In this document: in pieces, positions 9,332 to 17,099 of the stretch | Position numbering within the stretch: the first letter of the stretch is position 1 | Layout: each line of letters begins with the position of its first letter | From: Micromonospora chokoriensis | Lineage (GTDB): Bacteria; Actinomycetota; Actinomycetes; Mycobacteriales; Micromonosporaceae | Assembly: GCF_000718555.1 (NCBI RefSeq) | Contig: NZ_JOAN01000010.1 | Coordinates: forward strand, 234,386-298,385 | Direction: 5' to 3' | DNA length: 64,000 nucleotides | Translations under genes and position numbers: made by a program | Notes under the pieces: generated by a model | The model's input: the letters and a program-made list of their open reading frames with translations, nothing else | What the model was told of the DNA's origin: nothing | The model's database searches: none

Positions 9332-10212
9332 GCGACGGTCGGGTCGCGGTCGGCCAGGCGGCGGTAGACCAACTGCTGGAAGTGCTCGACCTCGACCCGA
9401 CCGGGCCCATGGCCTTCCGGGGGATGAGCCCCCCGGTCGGCCCACAACGGGTGTACGGCGGCCAGGTCGCCGGCCAGGCTCTGGTCGCCGCTGGCCGCAC
9501 CGTCGACCCGGAGCGGTTCGTGCACTCGCTGCACGGATACTTCGTCCGCCCCGGCGACCCGGTCGAGCCGATCGCCTACCAGGTGGAGAACATCCGCGAC
9601 GGCCGGTCCTTCTCGGTCCGCCGCGCGGTCGCCCTCCAGCACGACAAGCCGATCTTCTTCATGTCGGCGTCGTTCCAGCGGGCCGAGGAGGGTCTGGACC
9701 ACCAGGCCCCGGCCCCGCTGGACGTCCCCCCGCCGCACGACGTGCCGACGATGACCGACCGGCTGTCCCGCTACCCGGAGCGGCTGGGCATCTGGGGCCA
9801 GATCCCGCGACCCATCGACGTGCGCTACGTCGGCGAGCCCGGCTGGGTCCGCCCCGGCGACCGGCCCGCCGACCCGCACCAGCGCGTCTGGATGCGCATC
9901 GACGGCAAACTGCCCGACGATCCGCTGCTCCACGCCTGCGCGCTCACCTACGCCTCGGACCTCACCCTGCTCGACTCGGTGCTCTCCGCGCACGGCGAGG
10001 TCTGGGGGCCGGGCGGGTTGGTCGGCGCGAGCCTGGACCACGCGCTCTGGTTCCACCGGCCGTTCCGAGCCGACGAGTGGTTCCTCTACGACTGCTTGAG
10101 CCCGTCGGCGTCCGGCGCGCGTGGGCTGGCCACCGGCCGGATGTTCACCACGGACGGCCAGCAGATCGCCAGCGCCGTGCAAGAGGGTCTGCTGCGCCGC
10201 GTCGGCGCCTGA
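9328..10212 (+). CDS. tesB: Acyl-CoA thioesterase II (TesB-like)
   Basis: 294-residue double-hotdog thioesterase that hydrolyses acyl-CoAs to free acid and CoA. It starts at GTG 9328, overlapping the pyk stop. The N-terminal hotdog has RVYGGQVAGQALVAAGRTV and HSLHGYFVRPGD; the C-terminal hotdog holds the catalytic Asp in YASDLTLLDSVL and the catalytic Gln near QIASAVQEGLLR, matching the Asp/Thr/Gln network of E. coli TesB. Length is normal. The physiological role is usually a safety valve for CoA release. It is followed by a strong hairpin at 10223-10252. Confidence 0.95.
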   Translation: MSDGRVAVGQAAVDQLLEVLDLDPTGPMAFRGMSPPVGPQRVYGGQVAGQALVAAGRTVDPERFVHSLHGYFVRPGDPVEPIAYQVENIRDGRSFSVRRAVALQHDKPIFFMSASFQRAEEGLDHQAPAPLDVPPPHDVPTMTDRLSRYPERLGIWGQIPRPIDVRYVGEPGWVRPGDRPADPHQRVWMRIDGKLPDDPLLHACALTYASDLTLLDSVLSAHGEVWGPGGLVGASLDHALWFHRPFRADEWFLYDCLSPSASGARGLATGRMFTTDGQQIASAVQEGLLRRVGA

Positions 10213-10222
10213 CGCTGTCGAC

Positions 10223-10252
10223 CGTCCCCGCCCGGCGTGCCTGGCGGGGACG
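10223..10252. terminator. GC hairpin after tesB
   Basis: Perfect 10-bp arms CGTCCCCGCC (10223-10232) and GGCGGGGACG (10243-10252), loop 10 nt. It lies between the convergent tesB and yceI-like genes and probably ends both transcripts. Confidence 0.75.
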
Positions 10253-10259
10253 ACGCCCG

Positions 10260-10928
10260 TCAGGGCTGGTAGATGGCCTCCCCGGCGATCTCGATCTGCA
10301 CCGTCTTACCGACCAGCACCCCGCCGCTCTCCAGGGCGACATTCCAGAGCAGGCCGTAGTCCTCGCGGTCGATGCCGGCCGTCGCGCTGAATCCGAAGAT
10401 GTTCTGCCCGTACGGATCACGACGAGCGCCACCAAAATTGACCTCTAGGTCGACAACCCGGGTAATTCCCTTCACCGTCAACTCACCGGTCAGCACGAAT
10501 CGTCCGGGTGTGCCCGCGGACTGTGGTGAAGGAATGTGACCTCGGCCTCGTCCGCCAAACCGATGGTTGCGCAGTCGGGCCCACTGAAAGATGGGGTCCT
10601 CGTTGCCCTTCCATTTGATGCCGGTGCTTCGATATTCAAGAGTGGGGTATCGCTCCACATCGAGGAAGTCGGCACTCTTCAGATGCGTGTCCCGGTCGGC
10701 GCTCCCGGTGGTGATGCTGGCCGACATGATGGTGGCCGTCACCGAGGAGAGCAGTGGGTCCTCCGCCACGAAGATCTGTGCCGTGGCCTCGGCGAACTCG
10801 CCGCGCACCGGGCTCACCATCATGTGCCGGGACAGGAAACCGATCCGCTTGTGCGCCTGATCGAGAAGATAGGTGCCGGCGACCGGGATGGTCATGCCAT
10901 CCCAGGTGCGTGTGGCGAAATCGGTCAT
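10260..10928 (-). CDS. YceI-family lipocalin-like protein
   Basis: 222 residues from ATG 10928, with GGGGGGAAGG upstream. The YceI fold (lipocalin-like barrel binding polyisoprenoids) is seen in IPVAGTYLLDQAHKRIGFLSRH, then SASITTGSADRDTHLKSADFLDVERYPTLEY, TGELTVKGITRVVDLEVNF and the terminal VQIEIAGEAIYQP. There is no signal peptide, as in many actinobacterial YceI proteins, which are then cytosolic and thought to bind isoprenoid lipids. A segment around 10430-10680 is poorer in G+C at third positions than the neighbours and includes an insertion-like stretch (WKGNEDPIFQWARLRNHRF...). It is divergent from the Rrf2 regulator, which may control it. Confidence 0.88.
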   Translation of the reverse strand: MTDFATRTWDGMTIPVAGTYLLDQAHKRIGFLSRHMMVSPVRGEFAEATAQIFVAEDPLLSSVTATIMSASITTGSADRDTHLKSADFLDVERYPTLEYRSTGIKWKGNEDPIFQWARLRNHRFGGRGRGHIPSPQSAGTPGRFVLTGELTVKGITRVVDLEVNFGGARRDPYGQNIFGFSATAGIDREDYGLLWNVALESGGVLVGKTVQIEIAGEAIYQP

Positions 10929-10965
10929 CGTGGTGCCTTCCCCCCGAGTGTGCCCGGGTGTTTAT

Positions 10966-10975
10966 CAATATATTG
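10966..10975. promoter_or_regulatory. AT-rich palindrome in the yceI/rrf2 divergent region
   Basis: CAATATATTG is a perfect 10-bp palindrome in a locally AT-rich island of the 255-bp intergenic region, 38 bp upstream of the yceI start. It may be part of the yceI promoter (TATATT as -10 on the minus strand) or an operator. No further assignment is possible. Confidence 0.35.
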
Positions 10976-11183
10976 CTGGAGGTCGCGTAAACAGCCAGGC
11001 ATTCGTACTCCCGCCCAGCATAAGGACGCCTCTGGAAAGCATTTCGGCCCCCACCGTCCGGTGGATCATGACGTACCTCACCGGCTCTTGCGGCGGCGCG
11101 AAGGGTGCGAGCCTCGTCGATGCGTGGCCGATCGGTCGAGGGTCGCCCGCCCGCTTGGCCGGCTAGCGACTAACCTTGCCGAC

Positions 11184-11648
11184 ATGCGCCTATCCGCCCG
11201 GGTCGACTATGCCCTCCGCGCGGCCGCCGAGCTCGCCGCGACGGCCAGTGGCCCTGGGCGCGGCCGGCCGGTCACGGCCGACCAGATCGCCCGTGCCCAG
11301 GAGATCCCGCCGAAGTTCCTGGAGAGCATCCTGCTTCAGCTGCGCCGGGGCGGCATCGTGCACGCCCAGCGCGGTCCGGAAGGTGGCTACTGGCTGGCCC
11401 GCCCCGCCGAGGAGATCTCCCTCGCCGAGGTGATCCGGGTGATCGACGGGCCGCTCGCCCACGTACGCGGGCAGCGCCCGGAGCAGCTCGGCTACCACGG
11501 CCCGGCTCGCGCGCTCCAGGAAGTCTGGATCGCGCTGCGGGCCAGCGAACGGGAGATCCTGGAGCTGGTCAGCGTCGCCGACGTGGCCGCGGGCACCCTG
11601 CCCGCGCGCGTCACCGAGCTGGCCGCCGACCCGCGCGCCTGGATCTGA
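11184..11648 (+). CDS. Rrf2-family transcriptional regulator without Fe-S cysteines
   Basis: 154 residues, ATG 11184. The Rrf2 winged-helix signature is clear: MRLSARVDYALRAAAELA, TADQIARAQEIPPKFLESIL, LQLRRGGIVHAQRGPEGGYWLARP, then the dimerisation helix. There is no cysteine anywhere in the protein, so it cannot hold the Fe-S cluster of IscR/NsrR/RsrR and belongs with the cofactor-free or metabolite-sensing branch (CymR/YwnA-like). TAACCT ends 7 nt before the ATG with no ribosome site, suggesting a leaderless transcript. Neighbours are a YceI gene (divergent) and a TauE/SafE permease 118 bp downstream, a context compatible with sulfur metabolism. The regulatory target is inferred only. Confidence 0.9.
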   Translation: MRLSARVDYALRAAAELAATASGPGRGRPVTADQIARAQEIPPKFLESILLQLRRGGIVHAQRGPEGGYWLARPAEEISLAEVIRVIDGPLAHVRGQRPEQLGYHGPARALQEVWIALRASEREILELVSVADVAAGTLPARVTELAADPRAWI

Positions 11649-11747
11649 GCGCCGGCCGGCTGCCCGGCCCCGTGTCGCCCGGCCGCTGACCCGCCGCGTC
11701 CCATCCACCGATCGGGGGCTTGACCCCGGGTGCCCCGTCCCGCATTG

Positions 11748-11760
11748 TCGACCAAGTCGA
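11748..11760. promoter_or_regulatory. Short inverted repeat before the TauE/SafE gene
   Basis: TCGAC-CAA-GTCGA, perfect 5-bp arms with a 3-nt spacer, immediately upstream of the permease start. It is a possible operator for the adjacent Rrf2 regulator, but short enough to be chance in this GC-rich DNA. Confidence 0.3.
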
Positions 11761-11766
11761 TAGGAG

Positions 11767-12708
11767 ATGCCGAAAAGTCAGGGGGCGCTCGTGCGCAAGC
11801 TGTTGGTCCTCGCTCTGGTCGGGCTCGTCGCGCAGTTGATCGATGGTTCGCTCGGCATGGCCTACGGGTTGACCTCGTCCACCCTGCTGCTGGTAGCCGG
11901 GGTCGCCCCCGCCGCCGCCTCGGCCTCGGTGCACCTGGCCGAGATCGGCACCACGCTCGCCGCCGGGGTCGCGCACTGGCGGTTCGGCAACGTCGACTGG
12001 CGGGTGGTCACCCGCATCGCCCTACCCGGCGCGATCGGTGCCTTCGCCGGCGCCACCCTGCTCAGCTCGATCTCGACCGAGGCCGCCGCACCGTGGATGG
12101 CCGGCATTCTCTTCACGCTCGGCGCGTACCTCCTGGTCCGCTTCGCCCGACCGCTGCGCACCGACCGGGTCGGCGGGCGGCTACGCGGTCGTTTCCTCGG
12201 CCCCCTGGGCCTGGTCGCCGGCTTCGTCGACGCGACCGGCGGCGGCGGGTGGGGCCCGGTGGCCACCCCGGCGCTGCTGGTCTCCGGCCGAATGGAGCCC
12301 CGCAAGGTGATCGGCTCGGTGGACACCGCCGAGTTCGTCGTGGCCGGCGCGGCAAGCGTCGGTTTCCTGATCGGGTTGGGCACCGAGGGGTTCCTGCTCC
12401 CCACCGTCGCCGCGCTGCTGATCGGCGGACTCATTGCCGCCCCGCTGGCCGCCTGGCTGGTGCGAATCGTGCCCGCTCAACTGCTCGGCGCGGCAGTCGG
12501 CGGCGTGATCGTGCTGACCAACGCCCGCACCCTGATCCGCTCCGCCGAACTGGACGGTCCGGCCCGTCCCGCCCTGTACGCACTGCTCGCCGCCGGCTGG
12601 CTGGCCGCGCTGGTGTTGGCCGTGCGGGCCCTACGCCGTACCCGCCGCGCTCGCGCTCGCGCCCAGGCCGAAGCCGCTGCGCCTGCCGCGGTGCCCGCCG
12701 AGGTCTAG
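11767..12708 (+). CDS. TauE/SafE-family anion/sulfite permease
   Basis: 313 residues from ATG 11767; GTG 11791 (RKLLVLALVG, with AGGGGGC upstream) is an equally good start giving 305 residues. The protein has about eight hydrophobic segments. The two half-repeats typical of TauE/SafE (DUF81) are visible: QLIDGSLGMAYGLTSSTLL with HLAEIGTTLAAG in the first half and VAGFVDATGGGGWGPVATPALL with IGSVDTAEFVVAGAASVGF in the second. Family members export or import sulfite, sulfoacetate or other small anions. It sits downstream of a cysteine-less Rrf2 regulator, which supports but does not prove a role in sulfur handling. The C-terminal Arg/Ala-rich tail is cytoplasmic. Confidence 0.88.
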   Translation: MPKSQGALVRKLLVLALVGLVAQLIDGSLGMAYGLTSSTLLLVAGVAPAAASASVHLAEIGTTLAAGVAHWRFGNVDWRVVTRIALPGAIGAFAGATLLSSISTEAAAPWMAGILFTLGAYLLVRFARPLRTDRVGGRLRGRFLGPLGLVAGFVDATGGGGWGPVATPALLVSGRMEPRKVIGSVDTAEFVVAGAASVGFLIGLGTEGFLLPTVAALLIGGLIAAPLAAWLVRIVPAQLLGAAVGGVIVLTNARTLIRSAELDGPARPALYALLAAGWLAALVLAVRALRRTRRARARAQAEAAAPAAVPAEV

Positions 12709-12712
12709 TCAC

Positions 12713-12791
12713 CAAGATCGTGCTCGATCGTGGATGTAGTGGCTTCCAAGCGCGTTCGAGGCCACTGCATCCTGGCTCGAGCGTGAACTTG
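12713..12791. repeat. Long imperfect intergenic palindrome
   Basis: Two 34-nt arms (12713-12746 and 12758-12791) match as inverted repeats at about 27 of 34 positions, around an 11-nt loop. Key blocks are CAAG-TC, GCTCGA, GGATG and AGTGGC. It lies right after the permease stop. It could be a terminator, but the length and internal mismatches look more like a dispersed intergenic palindromic repeat. Confidence 0.6.
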
Positions 12792-12817
12792 ATAGTCGAG
12801 CATCGATGTTGCGCGTC

Positions 12818-12831
12818 GGAAAGCGCTTGCC
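12818..12831. promoter_or_regulatory. LacI-family operator upstream of the pectin lyase
   Basis: GGAAAGCGCTTGCC, a 14-bp near-perfect palindrome centred on AGCGCT (one mismatched pair). It matches the operator form used by LacI/GalR regulators in front of actinobacterial polysaccharide-degrading genes. It lies 157 bp before the rhamnogalacturonan lyase start. No LacI gene lies in this window, so the regulator would act in trans. Confidence 0.55.
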
Positions 12832-12987
12832 CTACGATGCGCGGTGAGTCGGATCCGTGAGTTCCAGGGCGTTTCACCCCCGATCAGATCGCCGTCCGTC
12901 GCCGTCGCGGCGGGGCGAGTCCACTGTGCTTCCCGGGCAGGGCCGGTGGGTCGTGGCGATCACCACCGGATCCCCGGAGGCAGTCCC

Positions 12988-15234
12988 ATGCACCCGTCCA
13001 GACATCGGCTGATCCTGCTCGCCGGCACGACGGCCGCTGCCGTCGTGGCAGGCACCCTCGGCACGGTGGTCGCCTCGGCCGCCGCCGTCGGCTGCCGGGT
13101 CGACTACCAGATCACGAACCAGTGGCAGGGCGGCTTCGGCGCCAACGTCACCGTCACCAACCTCGGCGACCCGGTCAACGGGTGGGCCCTCACCTGGTCG
13201 TACGCGGCGGGCCAGCAGGTCACGCAGGCGTGGAACGCCGCCGTCACCCAGTCCGGTGCCCAGGTCACCGCGCGCAACGTCGAATACAACGCCGGCATCG
13301 CCACGAACGGCAGCGCCTCGTTCGGCTTCAACGGTTCGTGGACTGGCAGCAACCCGGTGCCGAGCAGCTTCGCGCTCAACGGCGCCACCTGCACCGGCGC
13401 CCCGCCCACCGAGGAGCCGACCACCCCGCCACCCACCACGCCACCCCCGACCACGCCTCCGCCCACCACGCCACCGCCGTCGGCCGGGGTGTTGCAGATG
13501 GAGAACCTGGACCGAGGGCTGATCAGCGTCCGCTCCGGCAGCGGCAACCTGGTCTCCTGGCGGCTGCTCGGCACCGAAACCTCCGGGGTGGAGTTCAACC
13601 TCTACCGGGGCTCCACAAGGGTCAACGCCAGCCCGATCACCGGGGCCACCAACTACCTCGACAGCGGCGCGGCGGCCGGCTCGGCGTACACCGTGCGGGC
13701 CGTGGTGGGCGGCACCGAGCAGGCGGCGTCGGCACCGGCGTTGCAGTTCGGCGCGGGCTACCTGGACGTGCCGTTGCAGGTTCCGGCCGGCGGCAGCACC
13801 CCGAGCGGCGAGAGCTACACCTACAGCGCCAACGACGCCTCGGTGGGTGACCTCAACGGCGACGGTACCTACGAGATCGTGCTCAAGTGGGACCCGTCAA
13901 ACGCCAAGGACAACTCCCAGTCCGGCTACACCGGCAACGTCTACGTCGACGCGTACACCCTCACCGGCACCAGGCTGTGGCGGGTCGACCTGGGTCGCAA
14001 CATCCGGGCCGGCGCCCACTACACCCAATTCCAGGTGTACGACTACGACGGCGACGGCCGCGCCGAGGTGGCCATGAAGACCGCCGACGGCACCCGCTCC
14101 GGCACCGGTCAGGTGATCGGCTCGTCGTCGGCGGACTACCGCAACTCCAGTGGGTACGTGCTTTCCGGCCCGGAGTACCTGACCATGTTCAACGGTCAGA
14201 CCGGCGCGATCGCCTCCACCGTCAACTACGACCCGCCGCGCGGCACGGTGTCGTCCTGGGGTGACTCGTACGGCAACCGGGTGGACCGGTTCCTCGCCGG
14301 CACCGCGTACCTGGACGGGCAGCGCCCCTCGCTGATCATGGCCCGGGGTTACTACACCCGTGCGGTCATCGCCGCCTGGGACTTCCGCAACGGCGCGTTG
14401 ACCAAGCGTTGGACGTTCGACTCGAACTCCTCCGGCAACGGCGCCGCCGCCGGTCAGGGCAACCACCAGCTCGCCATCGCCGACGTCGACGCCGACGGCC
14501 GTCAGGAGATCGTCTACGGCGCCGCCACCATCGACGACAACGGCCGGCTGCTGCACTCGACGGGCAACGGCCACGGCGACGCCCTGCACGTCGGGGATCT
14601 CGACCCGGGCCGCGCCGGCCTGGAGGTGTTCAAGGTCGACGAGGACGCCAGCAAGCCCAGCTCCTACTTCGCCGACGCCCGTACCGGTCAGGTGCTCTGG
14701 TCCACGCCGGCCTCCGGCGACAACGGCCGGGGCGTCGCCGCGGACATCTGGGCGGGCAGCCCCGGCGCGGAGTCGTGGTCGTCGGCGGTCGCCGGGCTGG
14801 CCAACACCAGGGGGCAGAACGTCGGCCGCAAACCGTCCTCGGCCAACTTCCTCGCCTGGTGGGACGGCGACCCGGTGCGGGAGCTGCTCGACGGCACGAA
14901 GGTCGACAAGTACGGCACCGGCGGTGAGACCCGGCTGCTCGACGGCAGCGGGGTGGCGTCCAACAACGGCACCAAGTCCACGCCGACGCTCTCTGGCGAC
15001 ATCCTGGGGGACTGGCGCGAGGAGGTGATCTGGCGGACCACCGACAGCCGGGCGTTGCGCATCTACAGCACACCCACTCCGACCAGCACCCGGATCTACA
15101 CCCTGATGCACGACCCGCAGTATCGGGTGGCGATCGCGTGGCAGAACACCGCCTACAACCAACCGCCGCACCCGGGGTTCTTCATCGGCAACGGAATGGG
15201 CACCCCACCCACGCCAGACATCTACCTACGTTGA
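12988..15234 (+). CDS. Secreted rhamnogalacturonan lyase (PL11) with N-terminal CBM2
   Basis: 748 residues from ATG 12988 (CGGAGG 9 nt upstream). An N-terminal signal peptide (about 1-33, ending VVASAAA) is followed by a family 2 cellulose-binding module (about 35-133; GCRVDYQITNQWQGGF to the NGATCTG cysteine partner). A Pro/Thr linker with four PPPTT-type units follows, then a PL11 catalytic domain. The last opens QMENLDRGLISVRSGSGN and contains the calcium-type blades NDASVGDLNGDGTYEIVLKWDPSN and YDYDGDGRAEVAMKTADGT, ending NQPPHPGFFIGNGM. It cleaves the rhamnose-galacturonate backbone of plant pectin. CBM2 suggests tethering to plant cell walls. The upstream LacI-type operator suggests sugar-dependent control. 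Confidence 0.95.
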   Translation: MHPSRHRLILLAGTTAAAVVAGTLGTVVASAAAVGCRVDYQITNQWQGGFGANVTVTNLGDPVNGWALTWSYAAGQQVTQAWNAAVTQSGAQVTARNVEYNAGIATNGSASFGFNGSWTGSNPVPSSFALNGATCTGAPPTEEPTTPPPTTPPPTTPPPTTPPPSAGVLQMENLDRGLISVRSGSGNLVSWRLLGTETSGVEFNLYRGSTRVNASPITGATNYLDSGAAAGSAYTVRAVVGGTEQAASAPALQFGAGYLDVPLQVPAGGSTPSGESYTYSANDASVGDLNGDGTYEIVLKWDPSNAKDNSQSGYTGNVYVDAYTLTGTRLWRVDLGRNIRAGAHYTQFQVYDYDGDGRAEVAMKTADGTRSGTGQVIGSSSADYRNSSGYVLSGPEYLTMFNGQTGAIASTVNYDPPRGTVSSWGDSYGNRVDRFLAGTAYLDGQRPSLIMARGYYTRAVIAAWDFRNGALTKRWTFDSNSSGNGAAAGQGNHQLAIADVDADGRQEIVYGAATIDDNGRLLHSTGNGHGDALHVGDLDPGRAGLEVFKVDEDASKPSSYFADARTGQVLWSTPASGDNGRGVAADIWAGSPGAESWSSAVAGLANTRGQNVGRKPSSANFLAWWDGDPVRELLDGTKVDKYGTGGETRLLDGSGVASNNGTKSTPTLSGDILGDWREEVIWRTTDSRALRIYSTPTPTSTRIYTLMHDPQYRVAIAWQNTAYNQPPHPGFFIGNGMGTPPTPDIYLR

Positions 15235-15277
15235 TGCAACCCCTGGCGGTCCCGAGCGGGGTCGCCTAGGGTGGCAG

Positions 15278-15322
15278 GCACCGGGCCGTAGCCGCGGAAT
15301 CCGCACAGCTCCGGCCCGGTGC
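15278..15322. terminator. Hairpin 1 after rhamnogalacturonan lyase
   Basis: Perfect 11-bp arms GCACCGGGCCG (15278-15288) and CGGCCCGGTGC (15312-15322), loop 23 nt, 44 bp after the lyase stop. Confidence 0.6.
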
Positions 15323-15331
15323 GCCACACCG

Positions 15332-15365
15332 CGGCATTCCCAACCCGTCCCGACCGGGAATGCCG
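15332..15365. terminator. Hairpin 2 between convergent genes
   Basis: Perfect 10-bp arms CGGCATTCCC (15332-15341) and GGGAATGCCG (15356-15365), loop 14 nt. It stands between the lyase and the convergent LLM gene; with hairpin 1 it makes a tandem terminator. Confidence 0.6.
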
Positions 15366-15434
15366 TACCACCACCGGAACCAACATTAGGCACCGTCCGG
15401 GTCGGCGGGGTGACGCTGACGTGAAGATCGTGTT

Positions 15435-16505
15435 TCACGCCCTCTGGCGCAGACCGCCCGCCACCTGCTCGGCGATCAACTCGTACGACCGCACCCGGTC
15501 CTTGACGTCGTACACCAGCGTGGTGAGCATCAGCTCGTCCGCGCCGGTGCGCTCCACCAGGTCGGTCAGCTGGCGACGCACCGTCTCCGGCGAGCCCATC
15601 GCCTGACCGTCGCGGCGCGCCACGACGAACTCCCGCTCAACCTCGGAGTACGGGTACGCCGCCGCCTCGTCGGGCGTCGACAGCGGCTCCGGCCGCCCGG
15701 AGCGCAACTTCAGGAACGACAGGGCGCTCGGCCCGGCCAGCCACTCGGCCCGCTCGTCGGTCTCGGCGCACACCGCGTTGACCGCCACCATCGCGTACGG
15801 CTTGTCCAGCCACTGCGACGGCCGGAAGTTCTGCCGGTACAGGGCCAACGCCGGCAGCGTGTTCGCCGAGCTGAAGTGGTGCGCGAAGGAGAACGGCAGA
15901 CCGAGCAGGCCGGCGAGCTGGGCGCTGAAACCGCTGGAGCCCAACAACCACACGGCCGGCTGCTCACCGCGACCCGGCGTGGCGACGATCTGCCCCGGCT
16001 TCTCCCCGCTGAAGTAGTTCATCAGGTCCGCCAACTCGCGCGGGAAGCCCTCCGCCGACAGGCCCTCCATGGTGCGCCGCAGCGCCAGGGCGGTCATCTG
16101 GTCGGTGCCCGGCGCCCGGCCGATGCCCAGGTCGATCCGGCCGGGGTGCAGCGCCTCCAGGGTGCCGAACTGCTCGGCCACCACTAGCGGCGCGTGATTC
16201 GGCAGCATCACGCCGCCCGATCCGAGGCGGATCGTCGACGTGTTCGCCGCCAGGTGCGCCAGCAGCACCGCGGGGGCGGAGCTGGCGATCGCCGGCATGT
16301 TGTGGTGCTCGGCCACCCAGAACCGGTGGTAGCCCAGCTCCTCGGTGCGGCGGGCCAGCTCGGTGGTGGCCTGCAGGGCCGCGCCAGCGGTGGTGCCCTT
16401 GGCGACCGGGGCAAGATCAAGAACAGACATCGGTACGGTGATCACACGGTCAGCCAACCCGTCGCCGGCCGGTTTTGTTCCGGCATACGGGTTTTCGTCG
16501 GCCAC
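15435..16505 (-). CDS. LLM-class flavin-dependent oxidoreductase
   Basis: 356 residues from GTG 16505; an internal ATG at 16430 ([12 protein letters not shown]) gives 331 residues and matches the usual family N-terminus, so the start is uncertain. Luciferase-like monooxygenase signatures: [60 protein letters not shown], and the [13 protein letters not shown] strand. Such enzymes use reduced FMN and oxygen (or F420) on varied substrates. It lies 12 nt downstream of the lrp-type gene on the same strand, so it is probably co-transcribed with it. The substrate is unknown; an amino-acid or sulfur compound is only a guess from the neighbours. Confidence 0.9.
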   Translation of the reverse strand: MADENPYAGTKPAGDGLADRVITVPMSVLDLAPVAKGTTAGAALQATTELARRTEELGYHRFWVAEHHNMPAIASSAPAVLLAHLAANTSTIRLGSGGVMLPNHAPLVVAEQFGTLEALHPGRIDLGIGRAPGTDQMTALALRRTMEGLSAEGFPRELADLMNYFSGEKPGQIVATPGRGEQPAVWLLGSSGFSAQLAGLLGLPFSFAHHFSSANTLPALALYRQNFRPSQWLDKPYAMVAVNAVCAETDERAEWLAGPSALSFLKLRSGRPEPLSTPDEAAAYPYSEVEREFVVARRDGQAMGSPETVRRQLTDLVERTGADELMLTTLVYDVKDRVRSYELIAEQVAGGLRQRA

Positions 16506-16517
16506 CTCACCCGCCGC

Positions 16518-16997
16518 TCAGCCCATCCCGCGCGCCTGCTCGAAGATCAGGCTGGTCTGTGTGTGCTGCACCACCGGGTCGACCGCCAGATGGTCCAGCA
16601 CGAAGTCCCGCAACGCGTCACCGGACGCCGCCCGCACGTGCAGCACGTAATCCTCCGCGCCGGCCACGTGGAACACCGACACCACCCCCGGCAGCCGCAC
16701 CGACCGGGCCCGGAACGCGTCCACCGCCGCCCGCTCGTGCGCGGTCAACCGCACCGACACCAACGCCTGCAACGGCAGGCCGAGCGCCGCCGGATCCACC
16801 TCGGCGTGAAAACCACGGATCGCGCCGCGCTCGCGTAGCGCCCGCGTACGCGTCAGGCACGTCGACGGCGCCACGCCCACCCGCTCGGCGAGGGCGTTGT
16901 TCGGCAGGCGGCCATCGGCGGCCAACTCGGCCAGGATCGCGCGGTCCACCTCGTCCAGGGCCGGATACGGCCGCACATCATTCGGCGCAGGGAGCAT
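16518..16997 (-). CDS. Lrp/AsnC-family transcriptional regulator
   Basis: 159 residues from ATG 16997, preceded by AAGGATGGTGGG; a longer reading from 17051 lacks a ribosome site. The N-terminal HTH covers about 10-60 (LDEVDRAILAELAADGRLPNNALAERVGVAPSTCLTRTRALRERGAI), followed by the RAM ligand domain (LPGVVSVFHVAGAEDYVLHV). Such regulators sense amino acids. The gene is divergent from a PLP gamma-lyase/synthase with about 100 bp between, an arrangement like the Lrp-type activator beside methionine gamma-lyase in Pseudomonas. It probably controls that gene and its own operon. Confidence 0.93.
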   Translation of the reverse strand: MLPAPNDVRPYPALDEVDRAILAELAADGRLPNNALAERVGVAPSTCLTRTRALRERGAIRGFHAEVDPAALGLPLQALVSVRLTAHERAAVDAFRARSVRLPGVVSVFHVAGAEDYVLHVRAASGDALRDFVLDHLAVDPVVQHTQTSLIFEQARGMG

Positions 16998-17099
16998 CCC
17001 ACCATCCTTACCCGAACTCAGCACGGAAACTAGCCCACAGGACAGAATCATCTGCCGCTCTATTGCTTGATCACCGACAGATGTTCGACGCTACCGGGC

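Noticed and set aside
13420..13477. Short tandem repeats in the lyase gene
   Set aside because: They simply encode the Pro/Thr linker between CBM2 and the catalytic domain.
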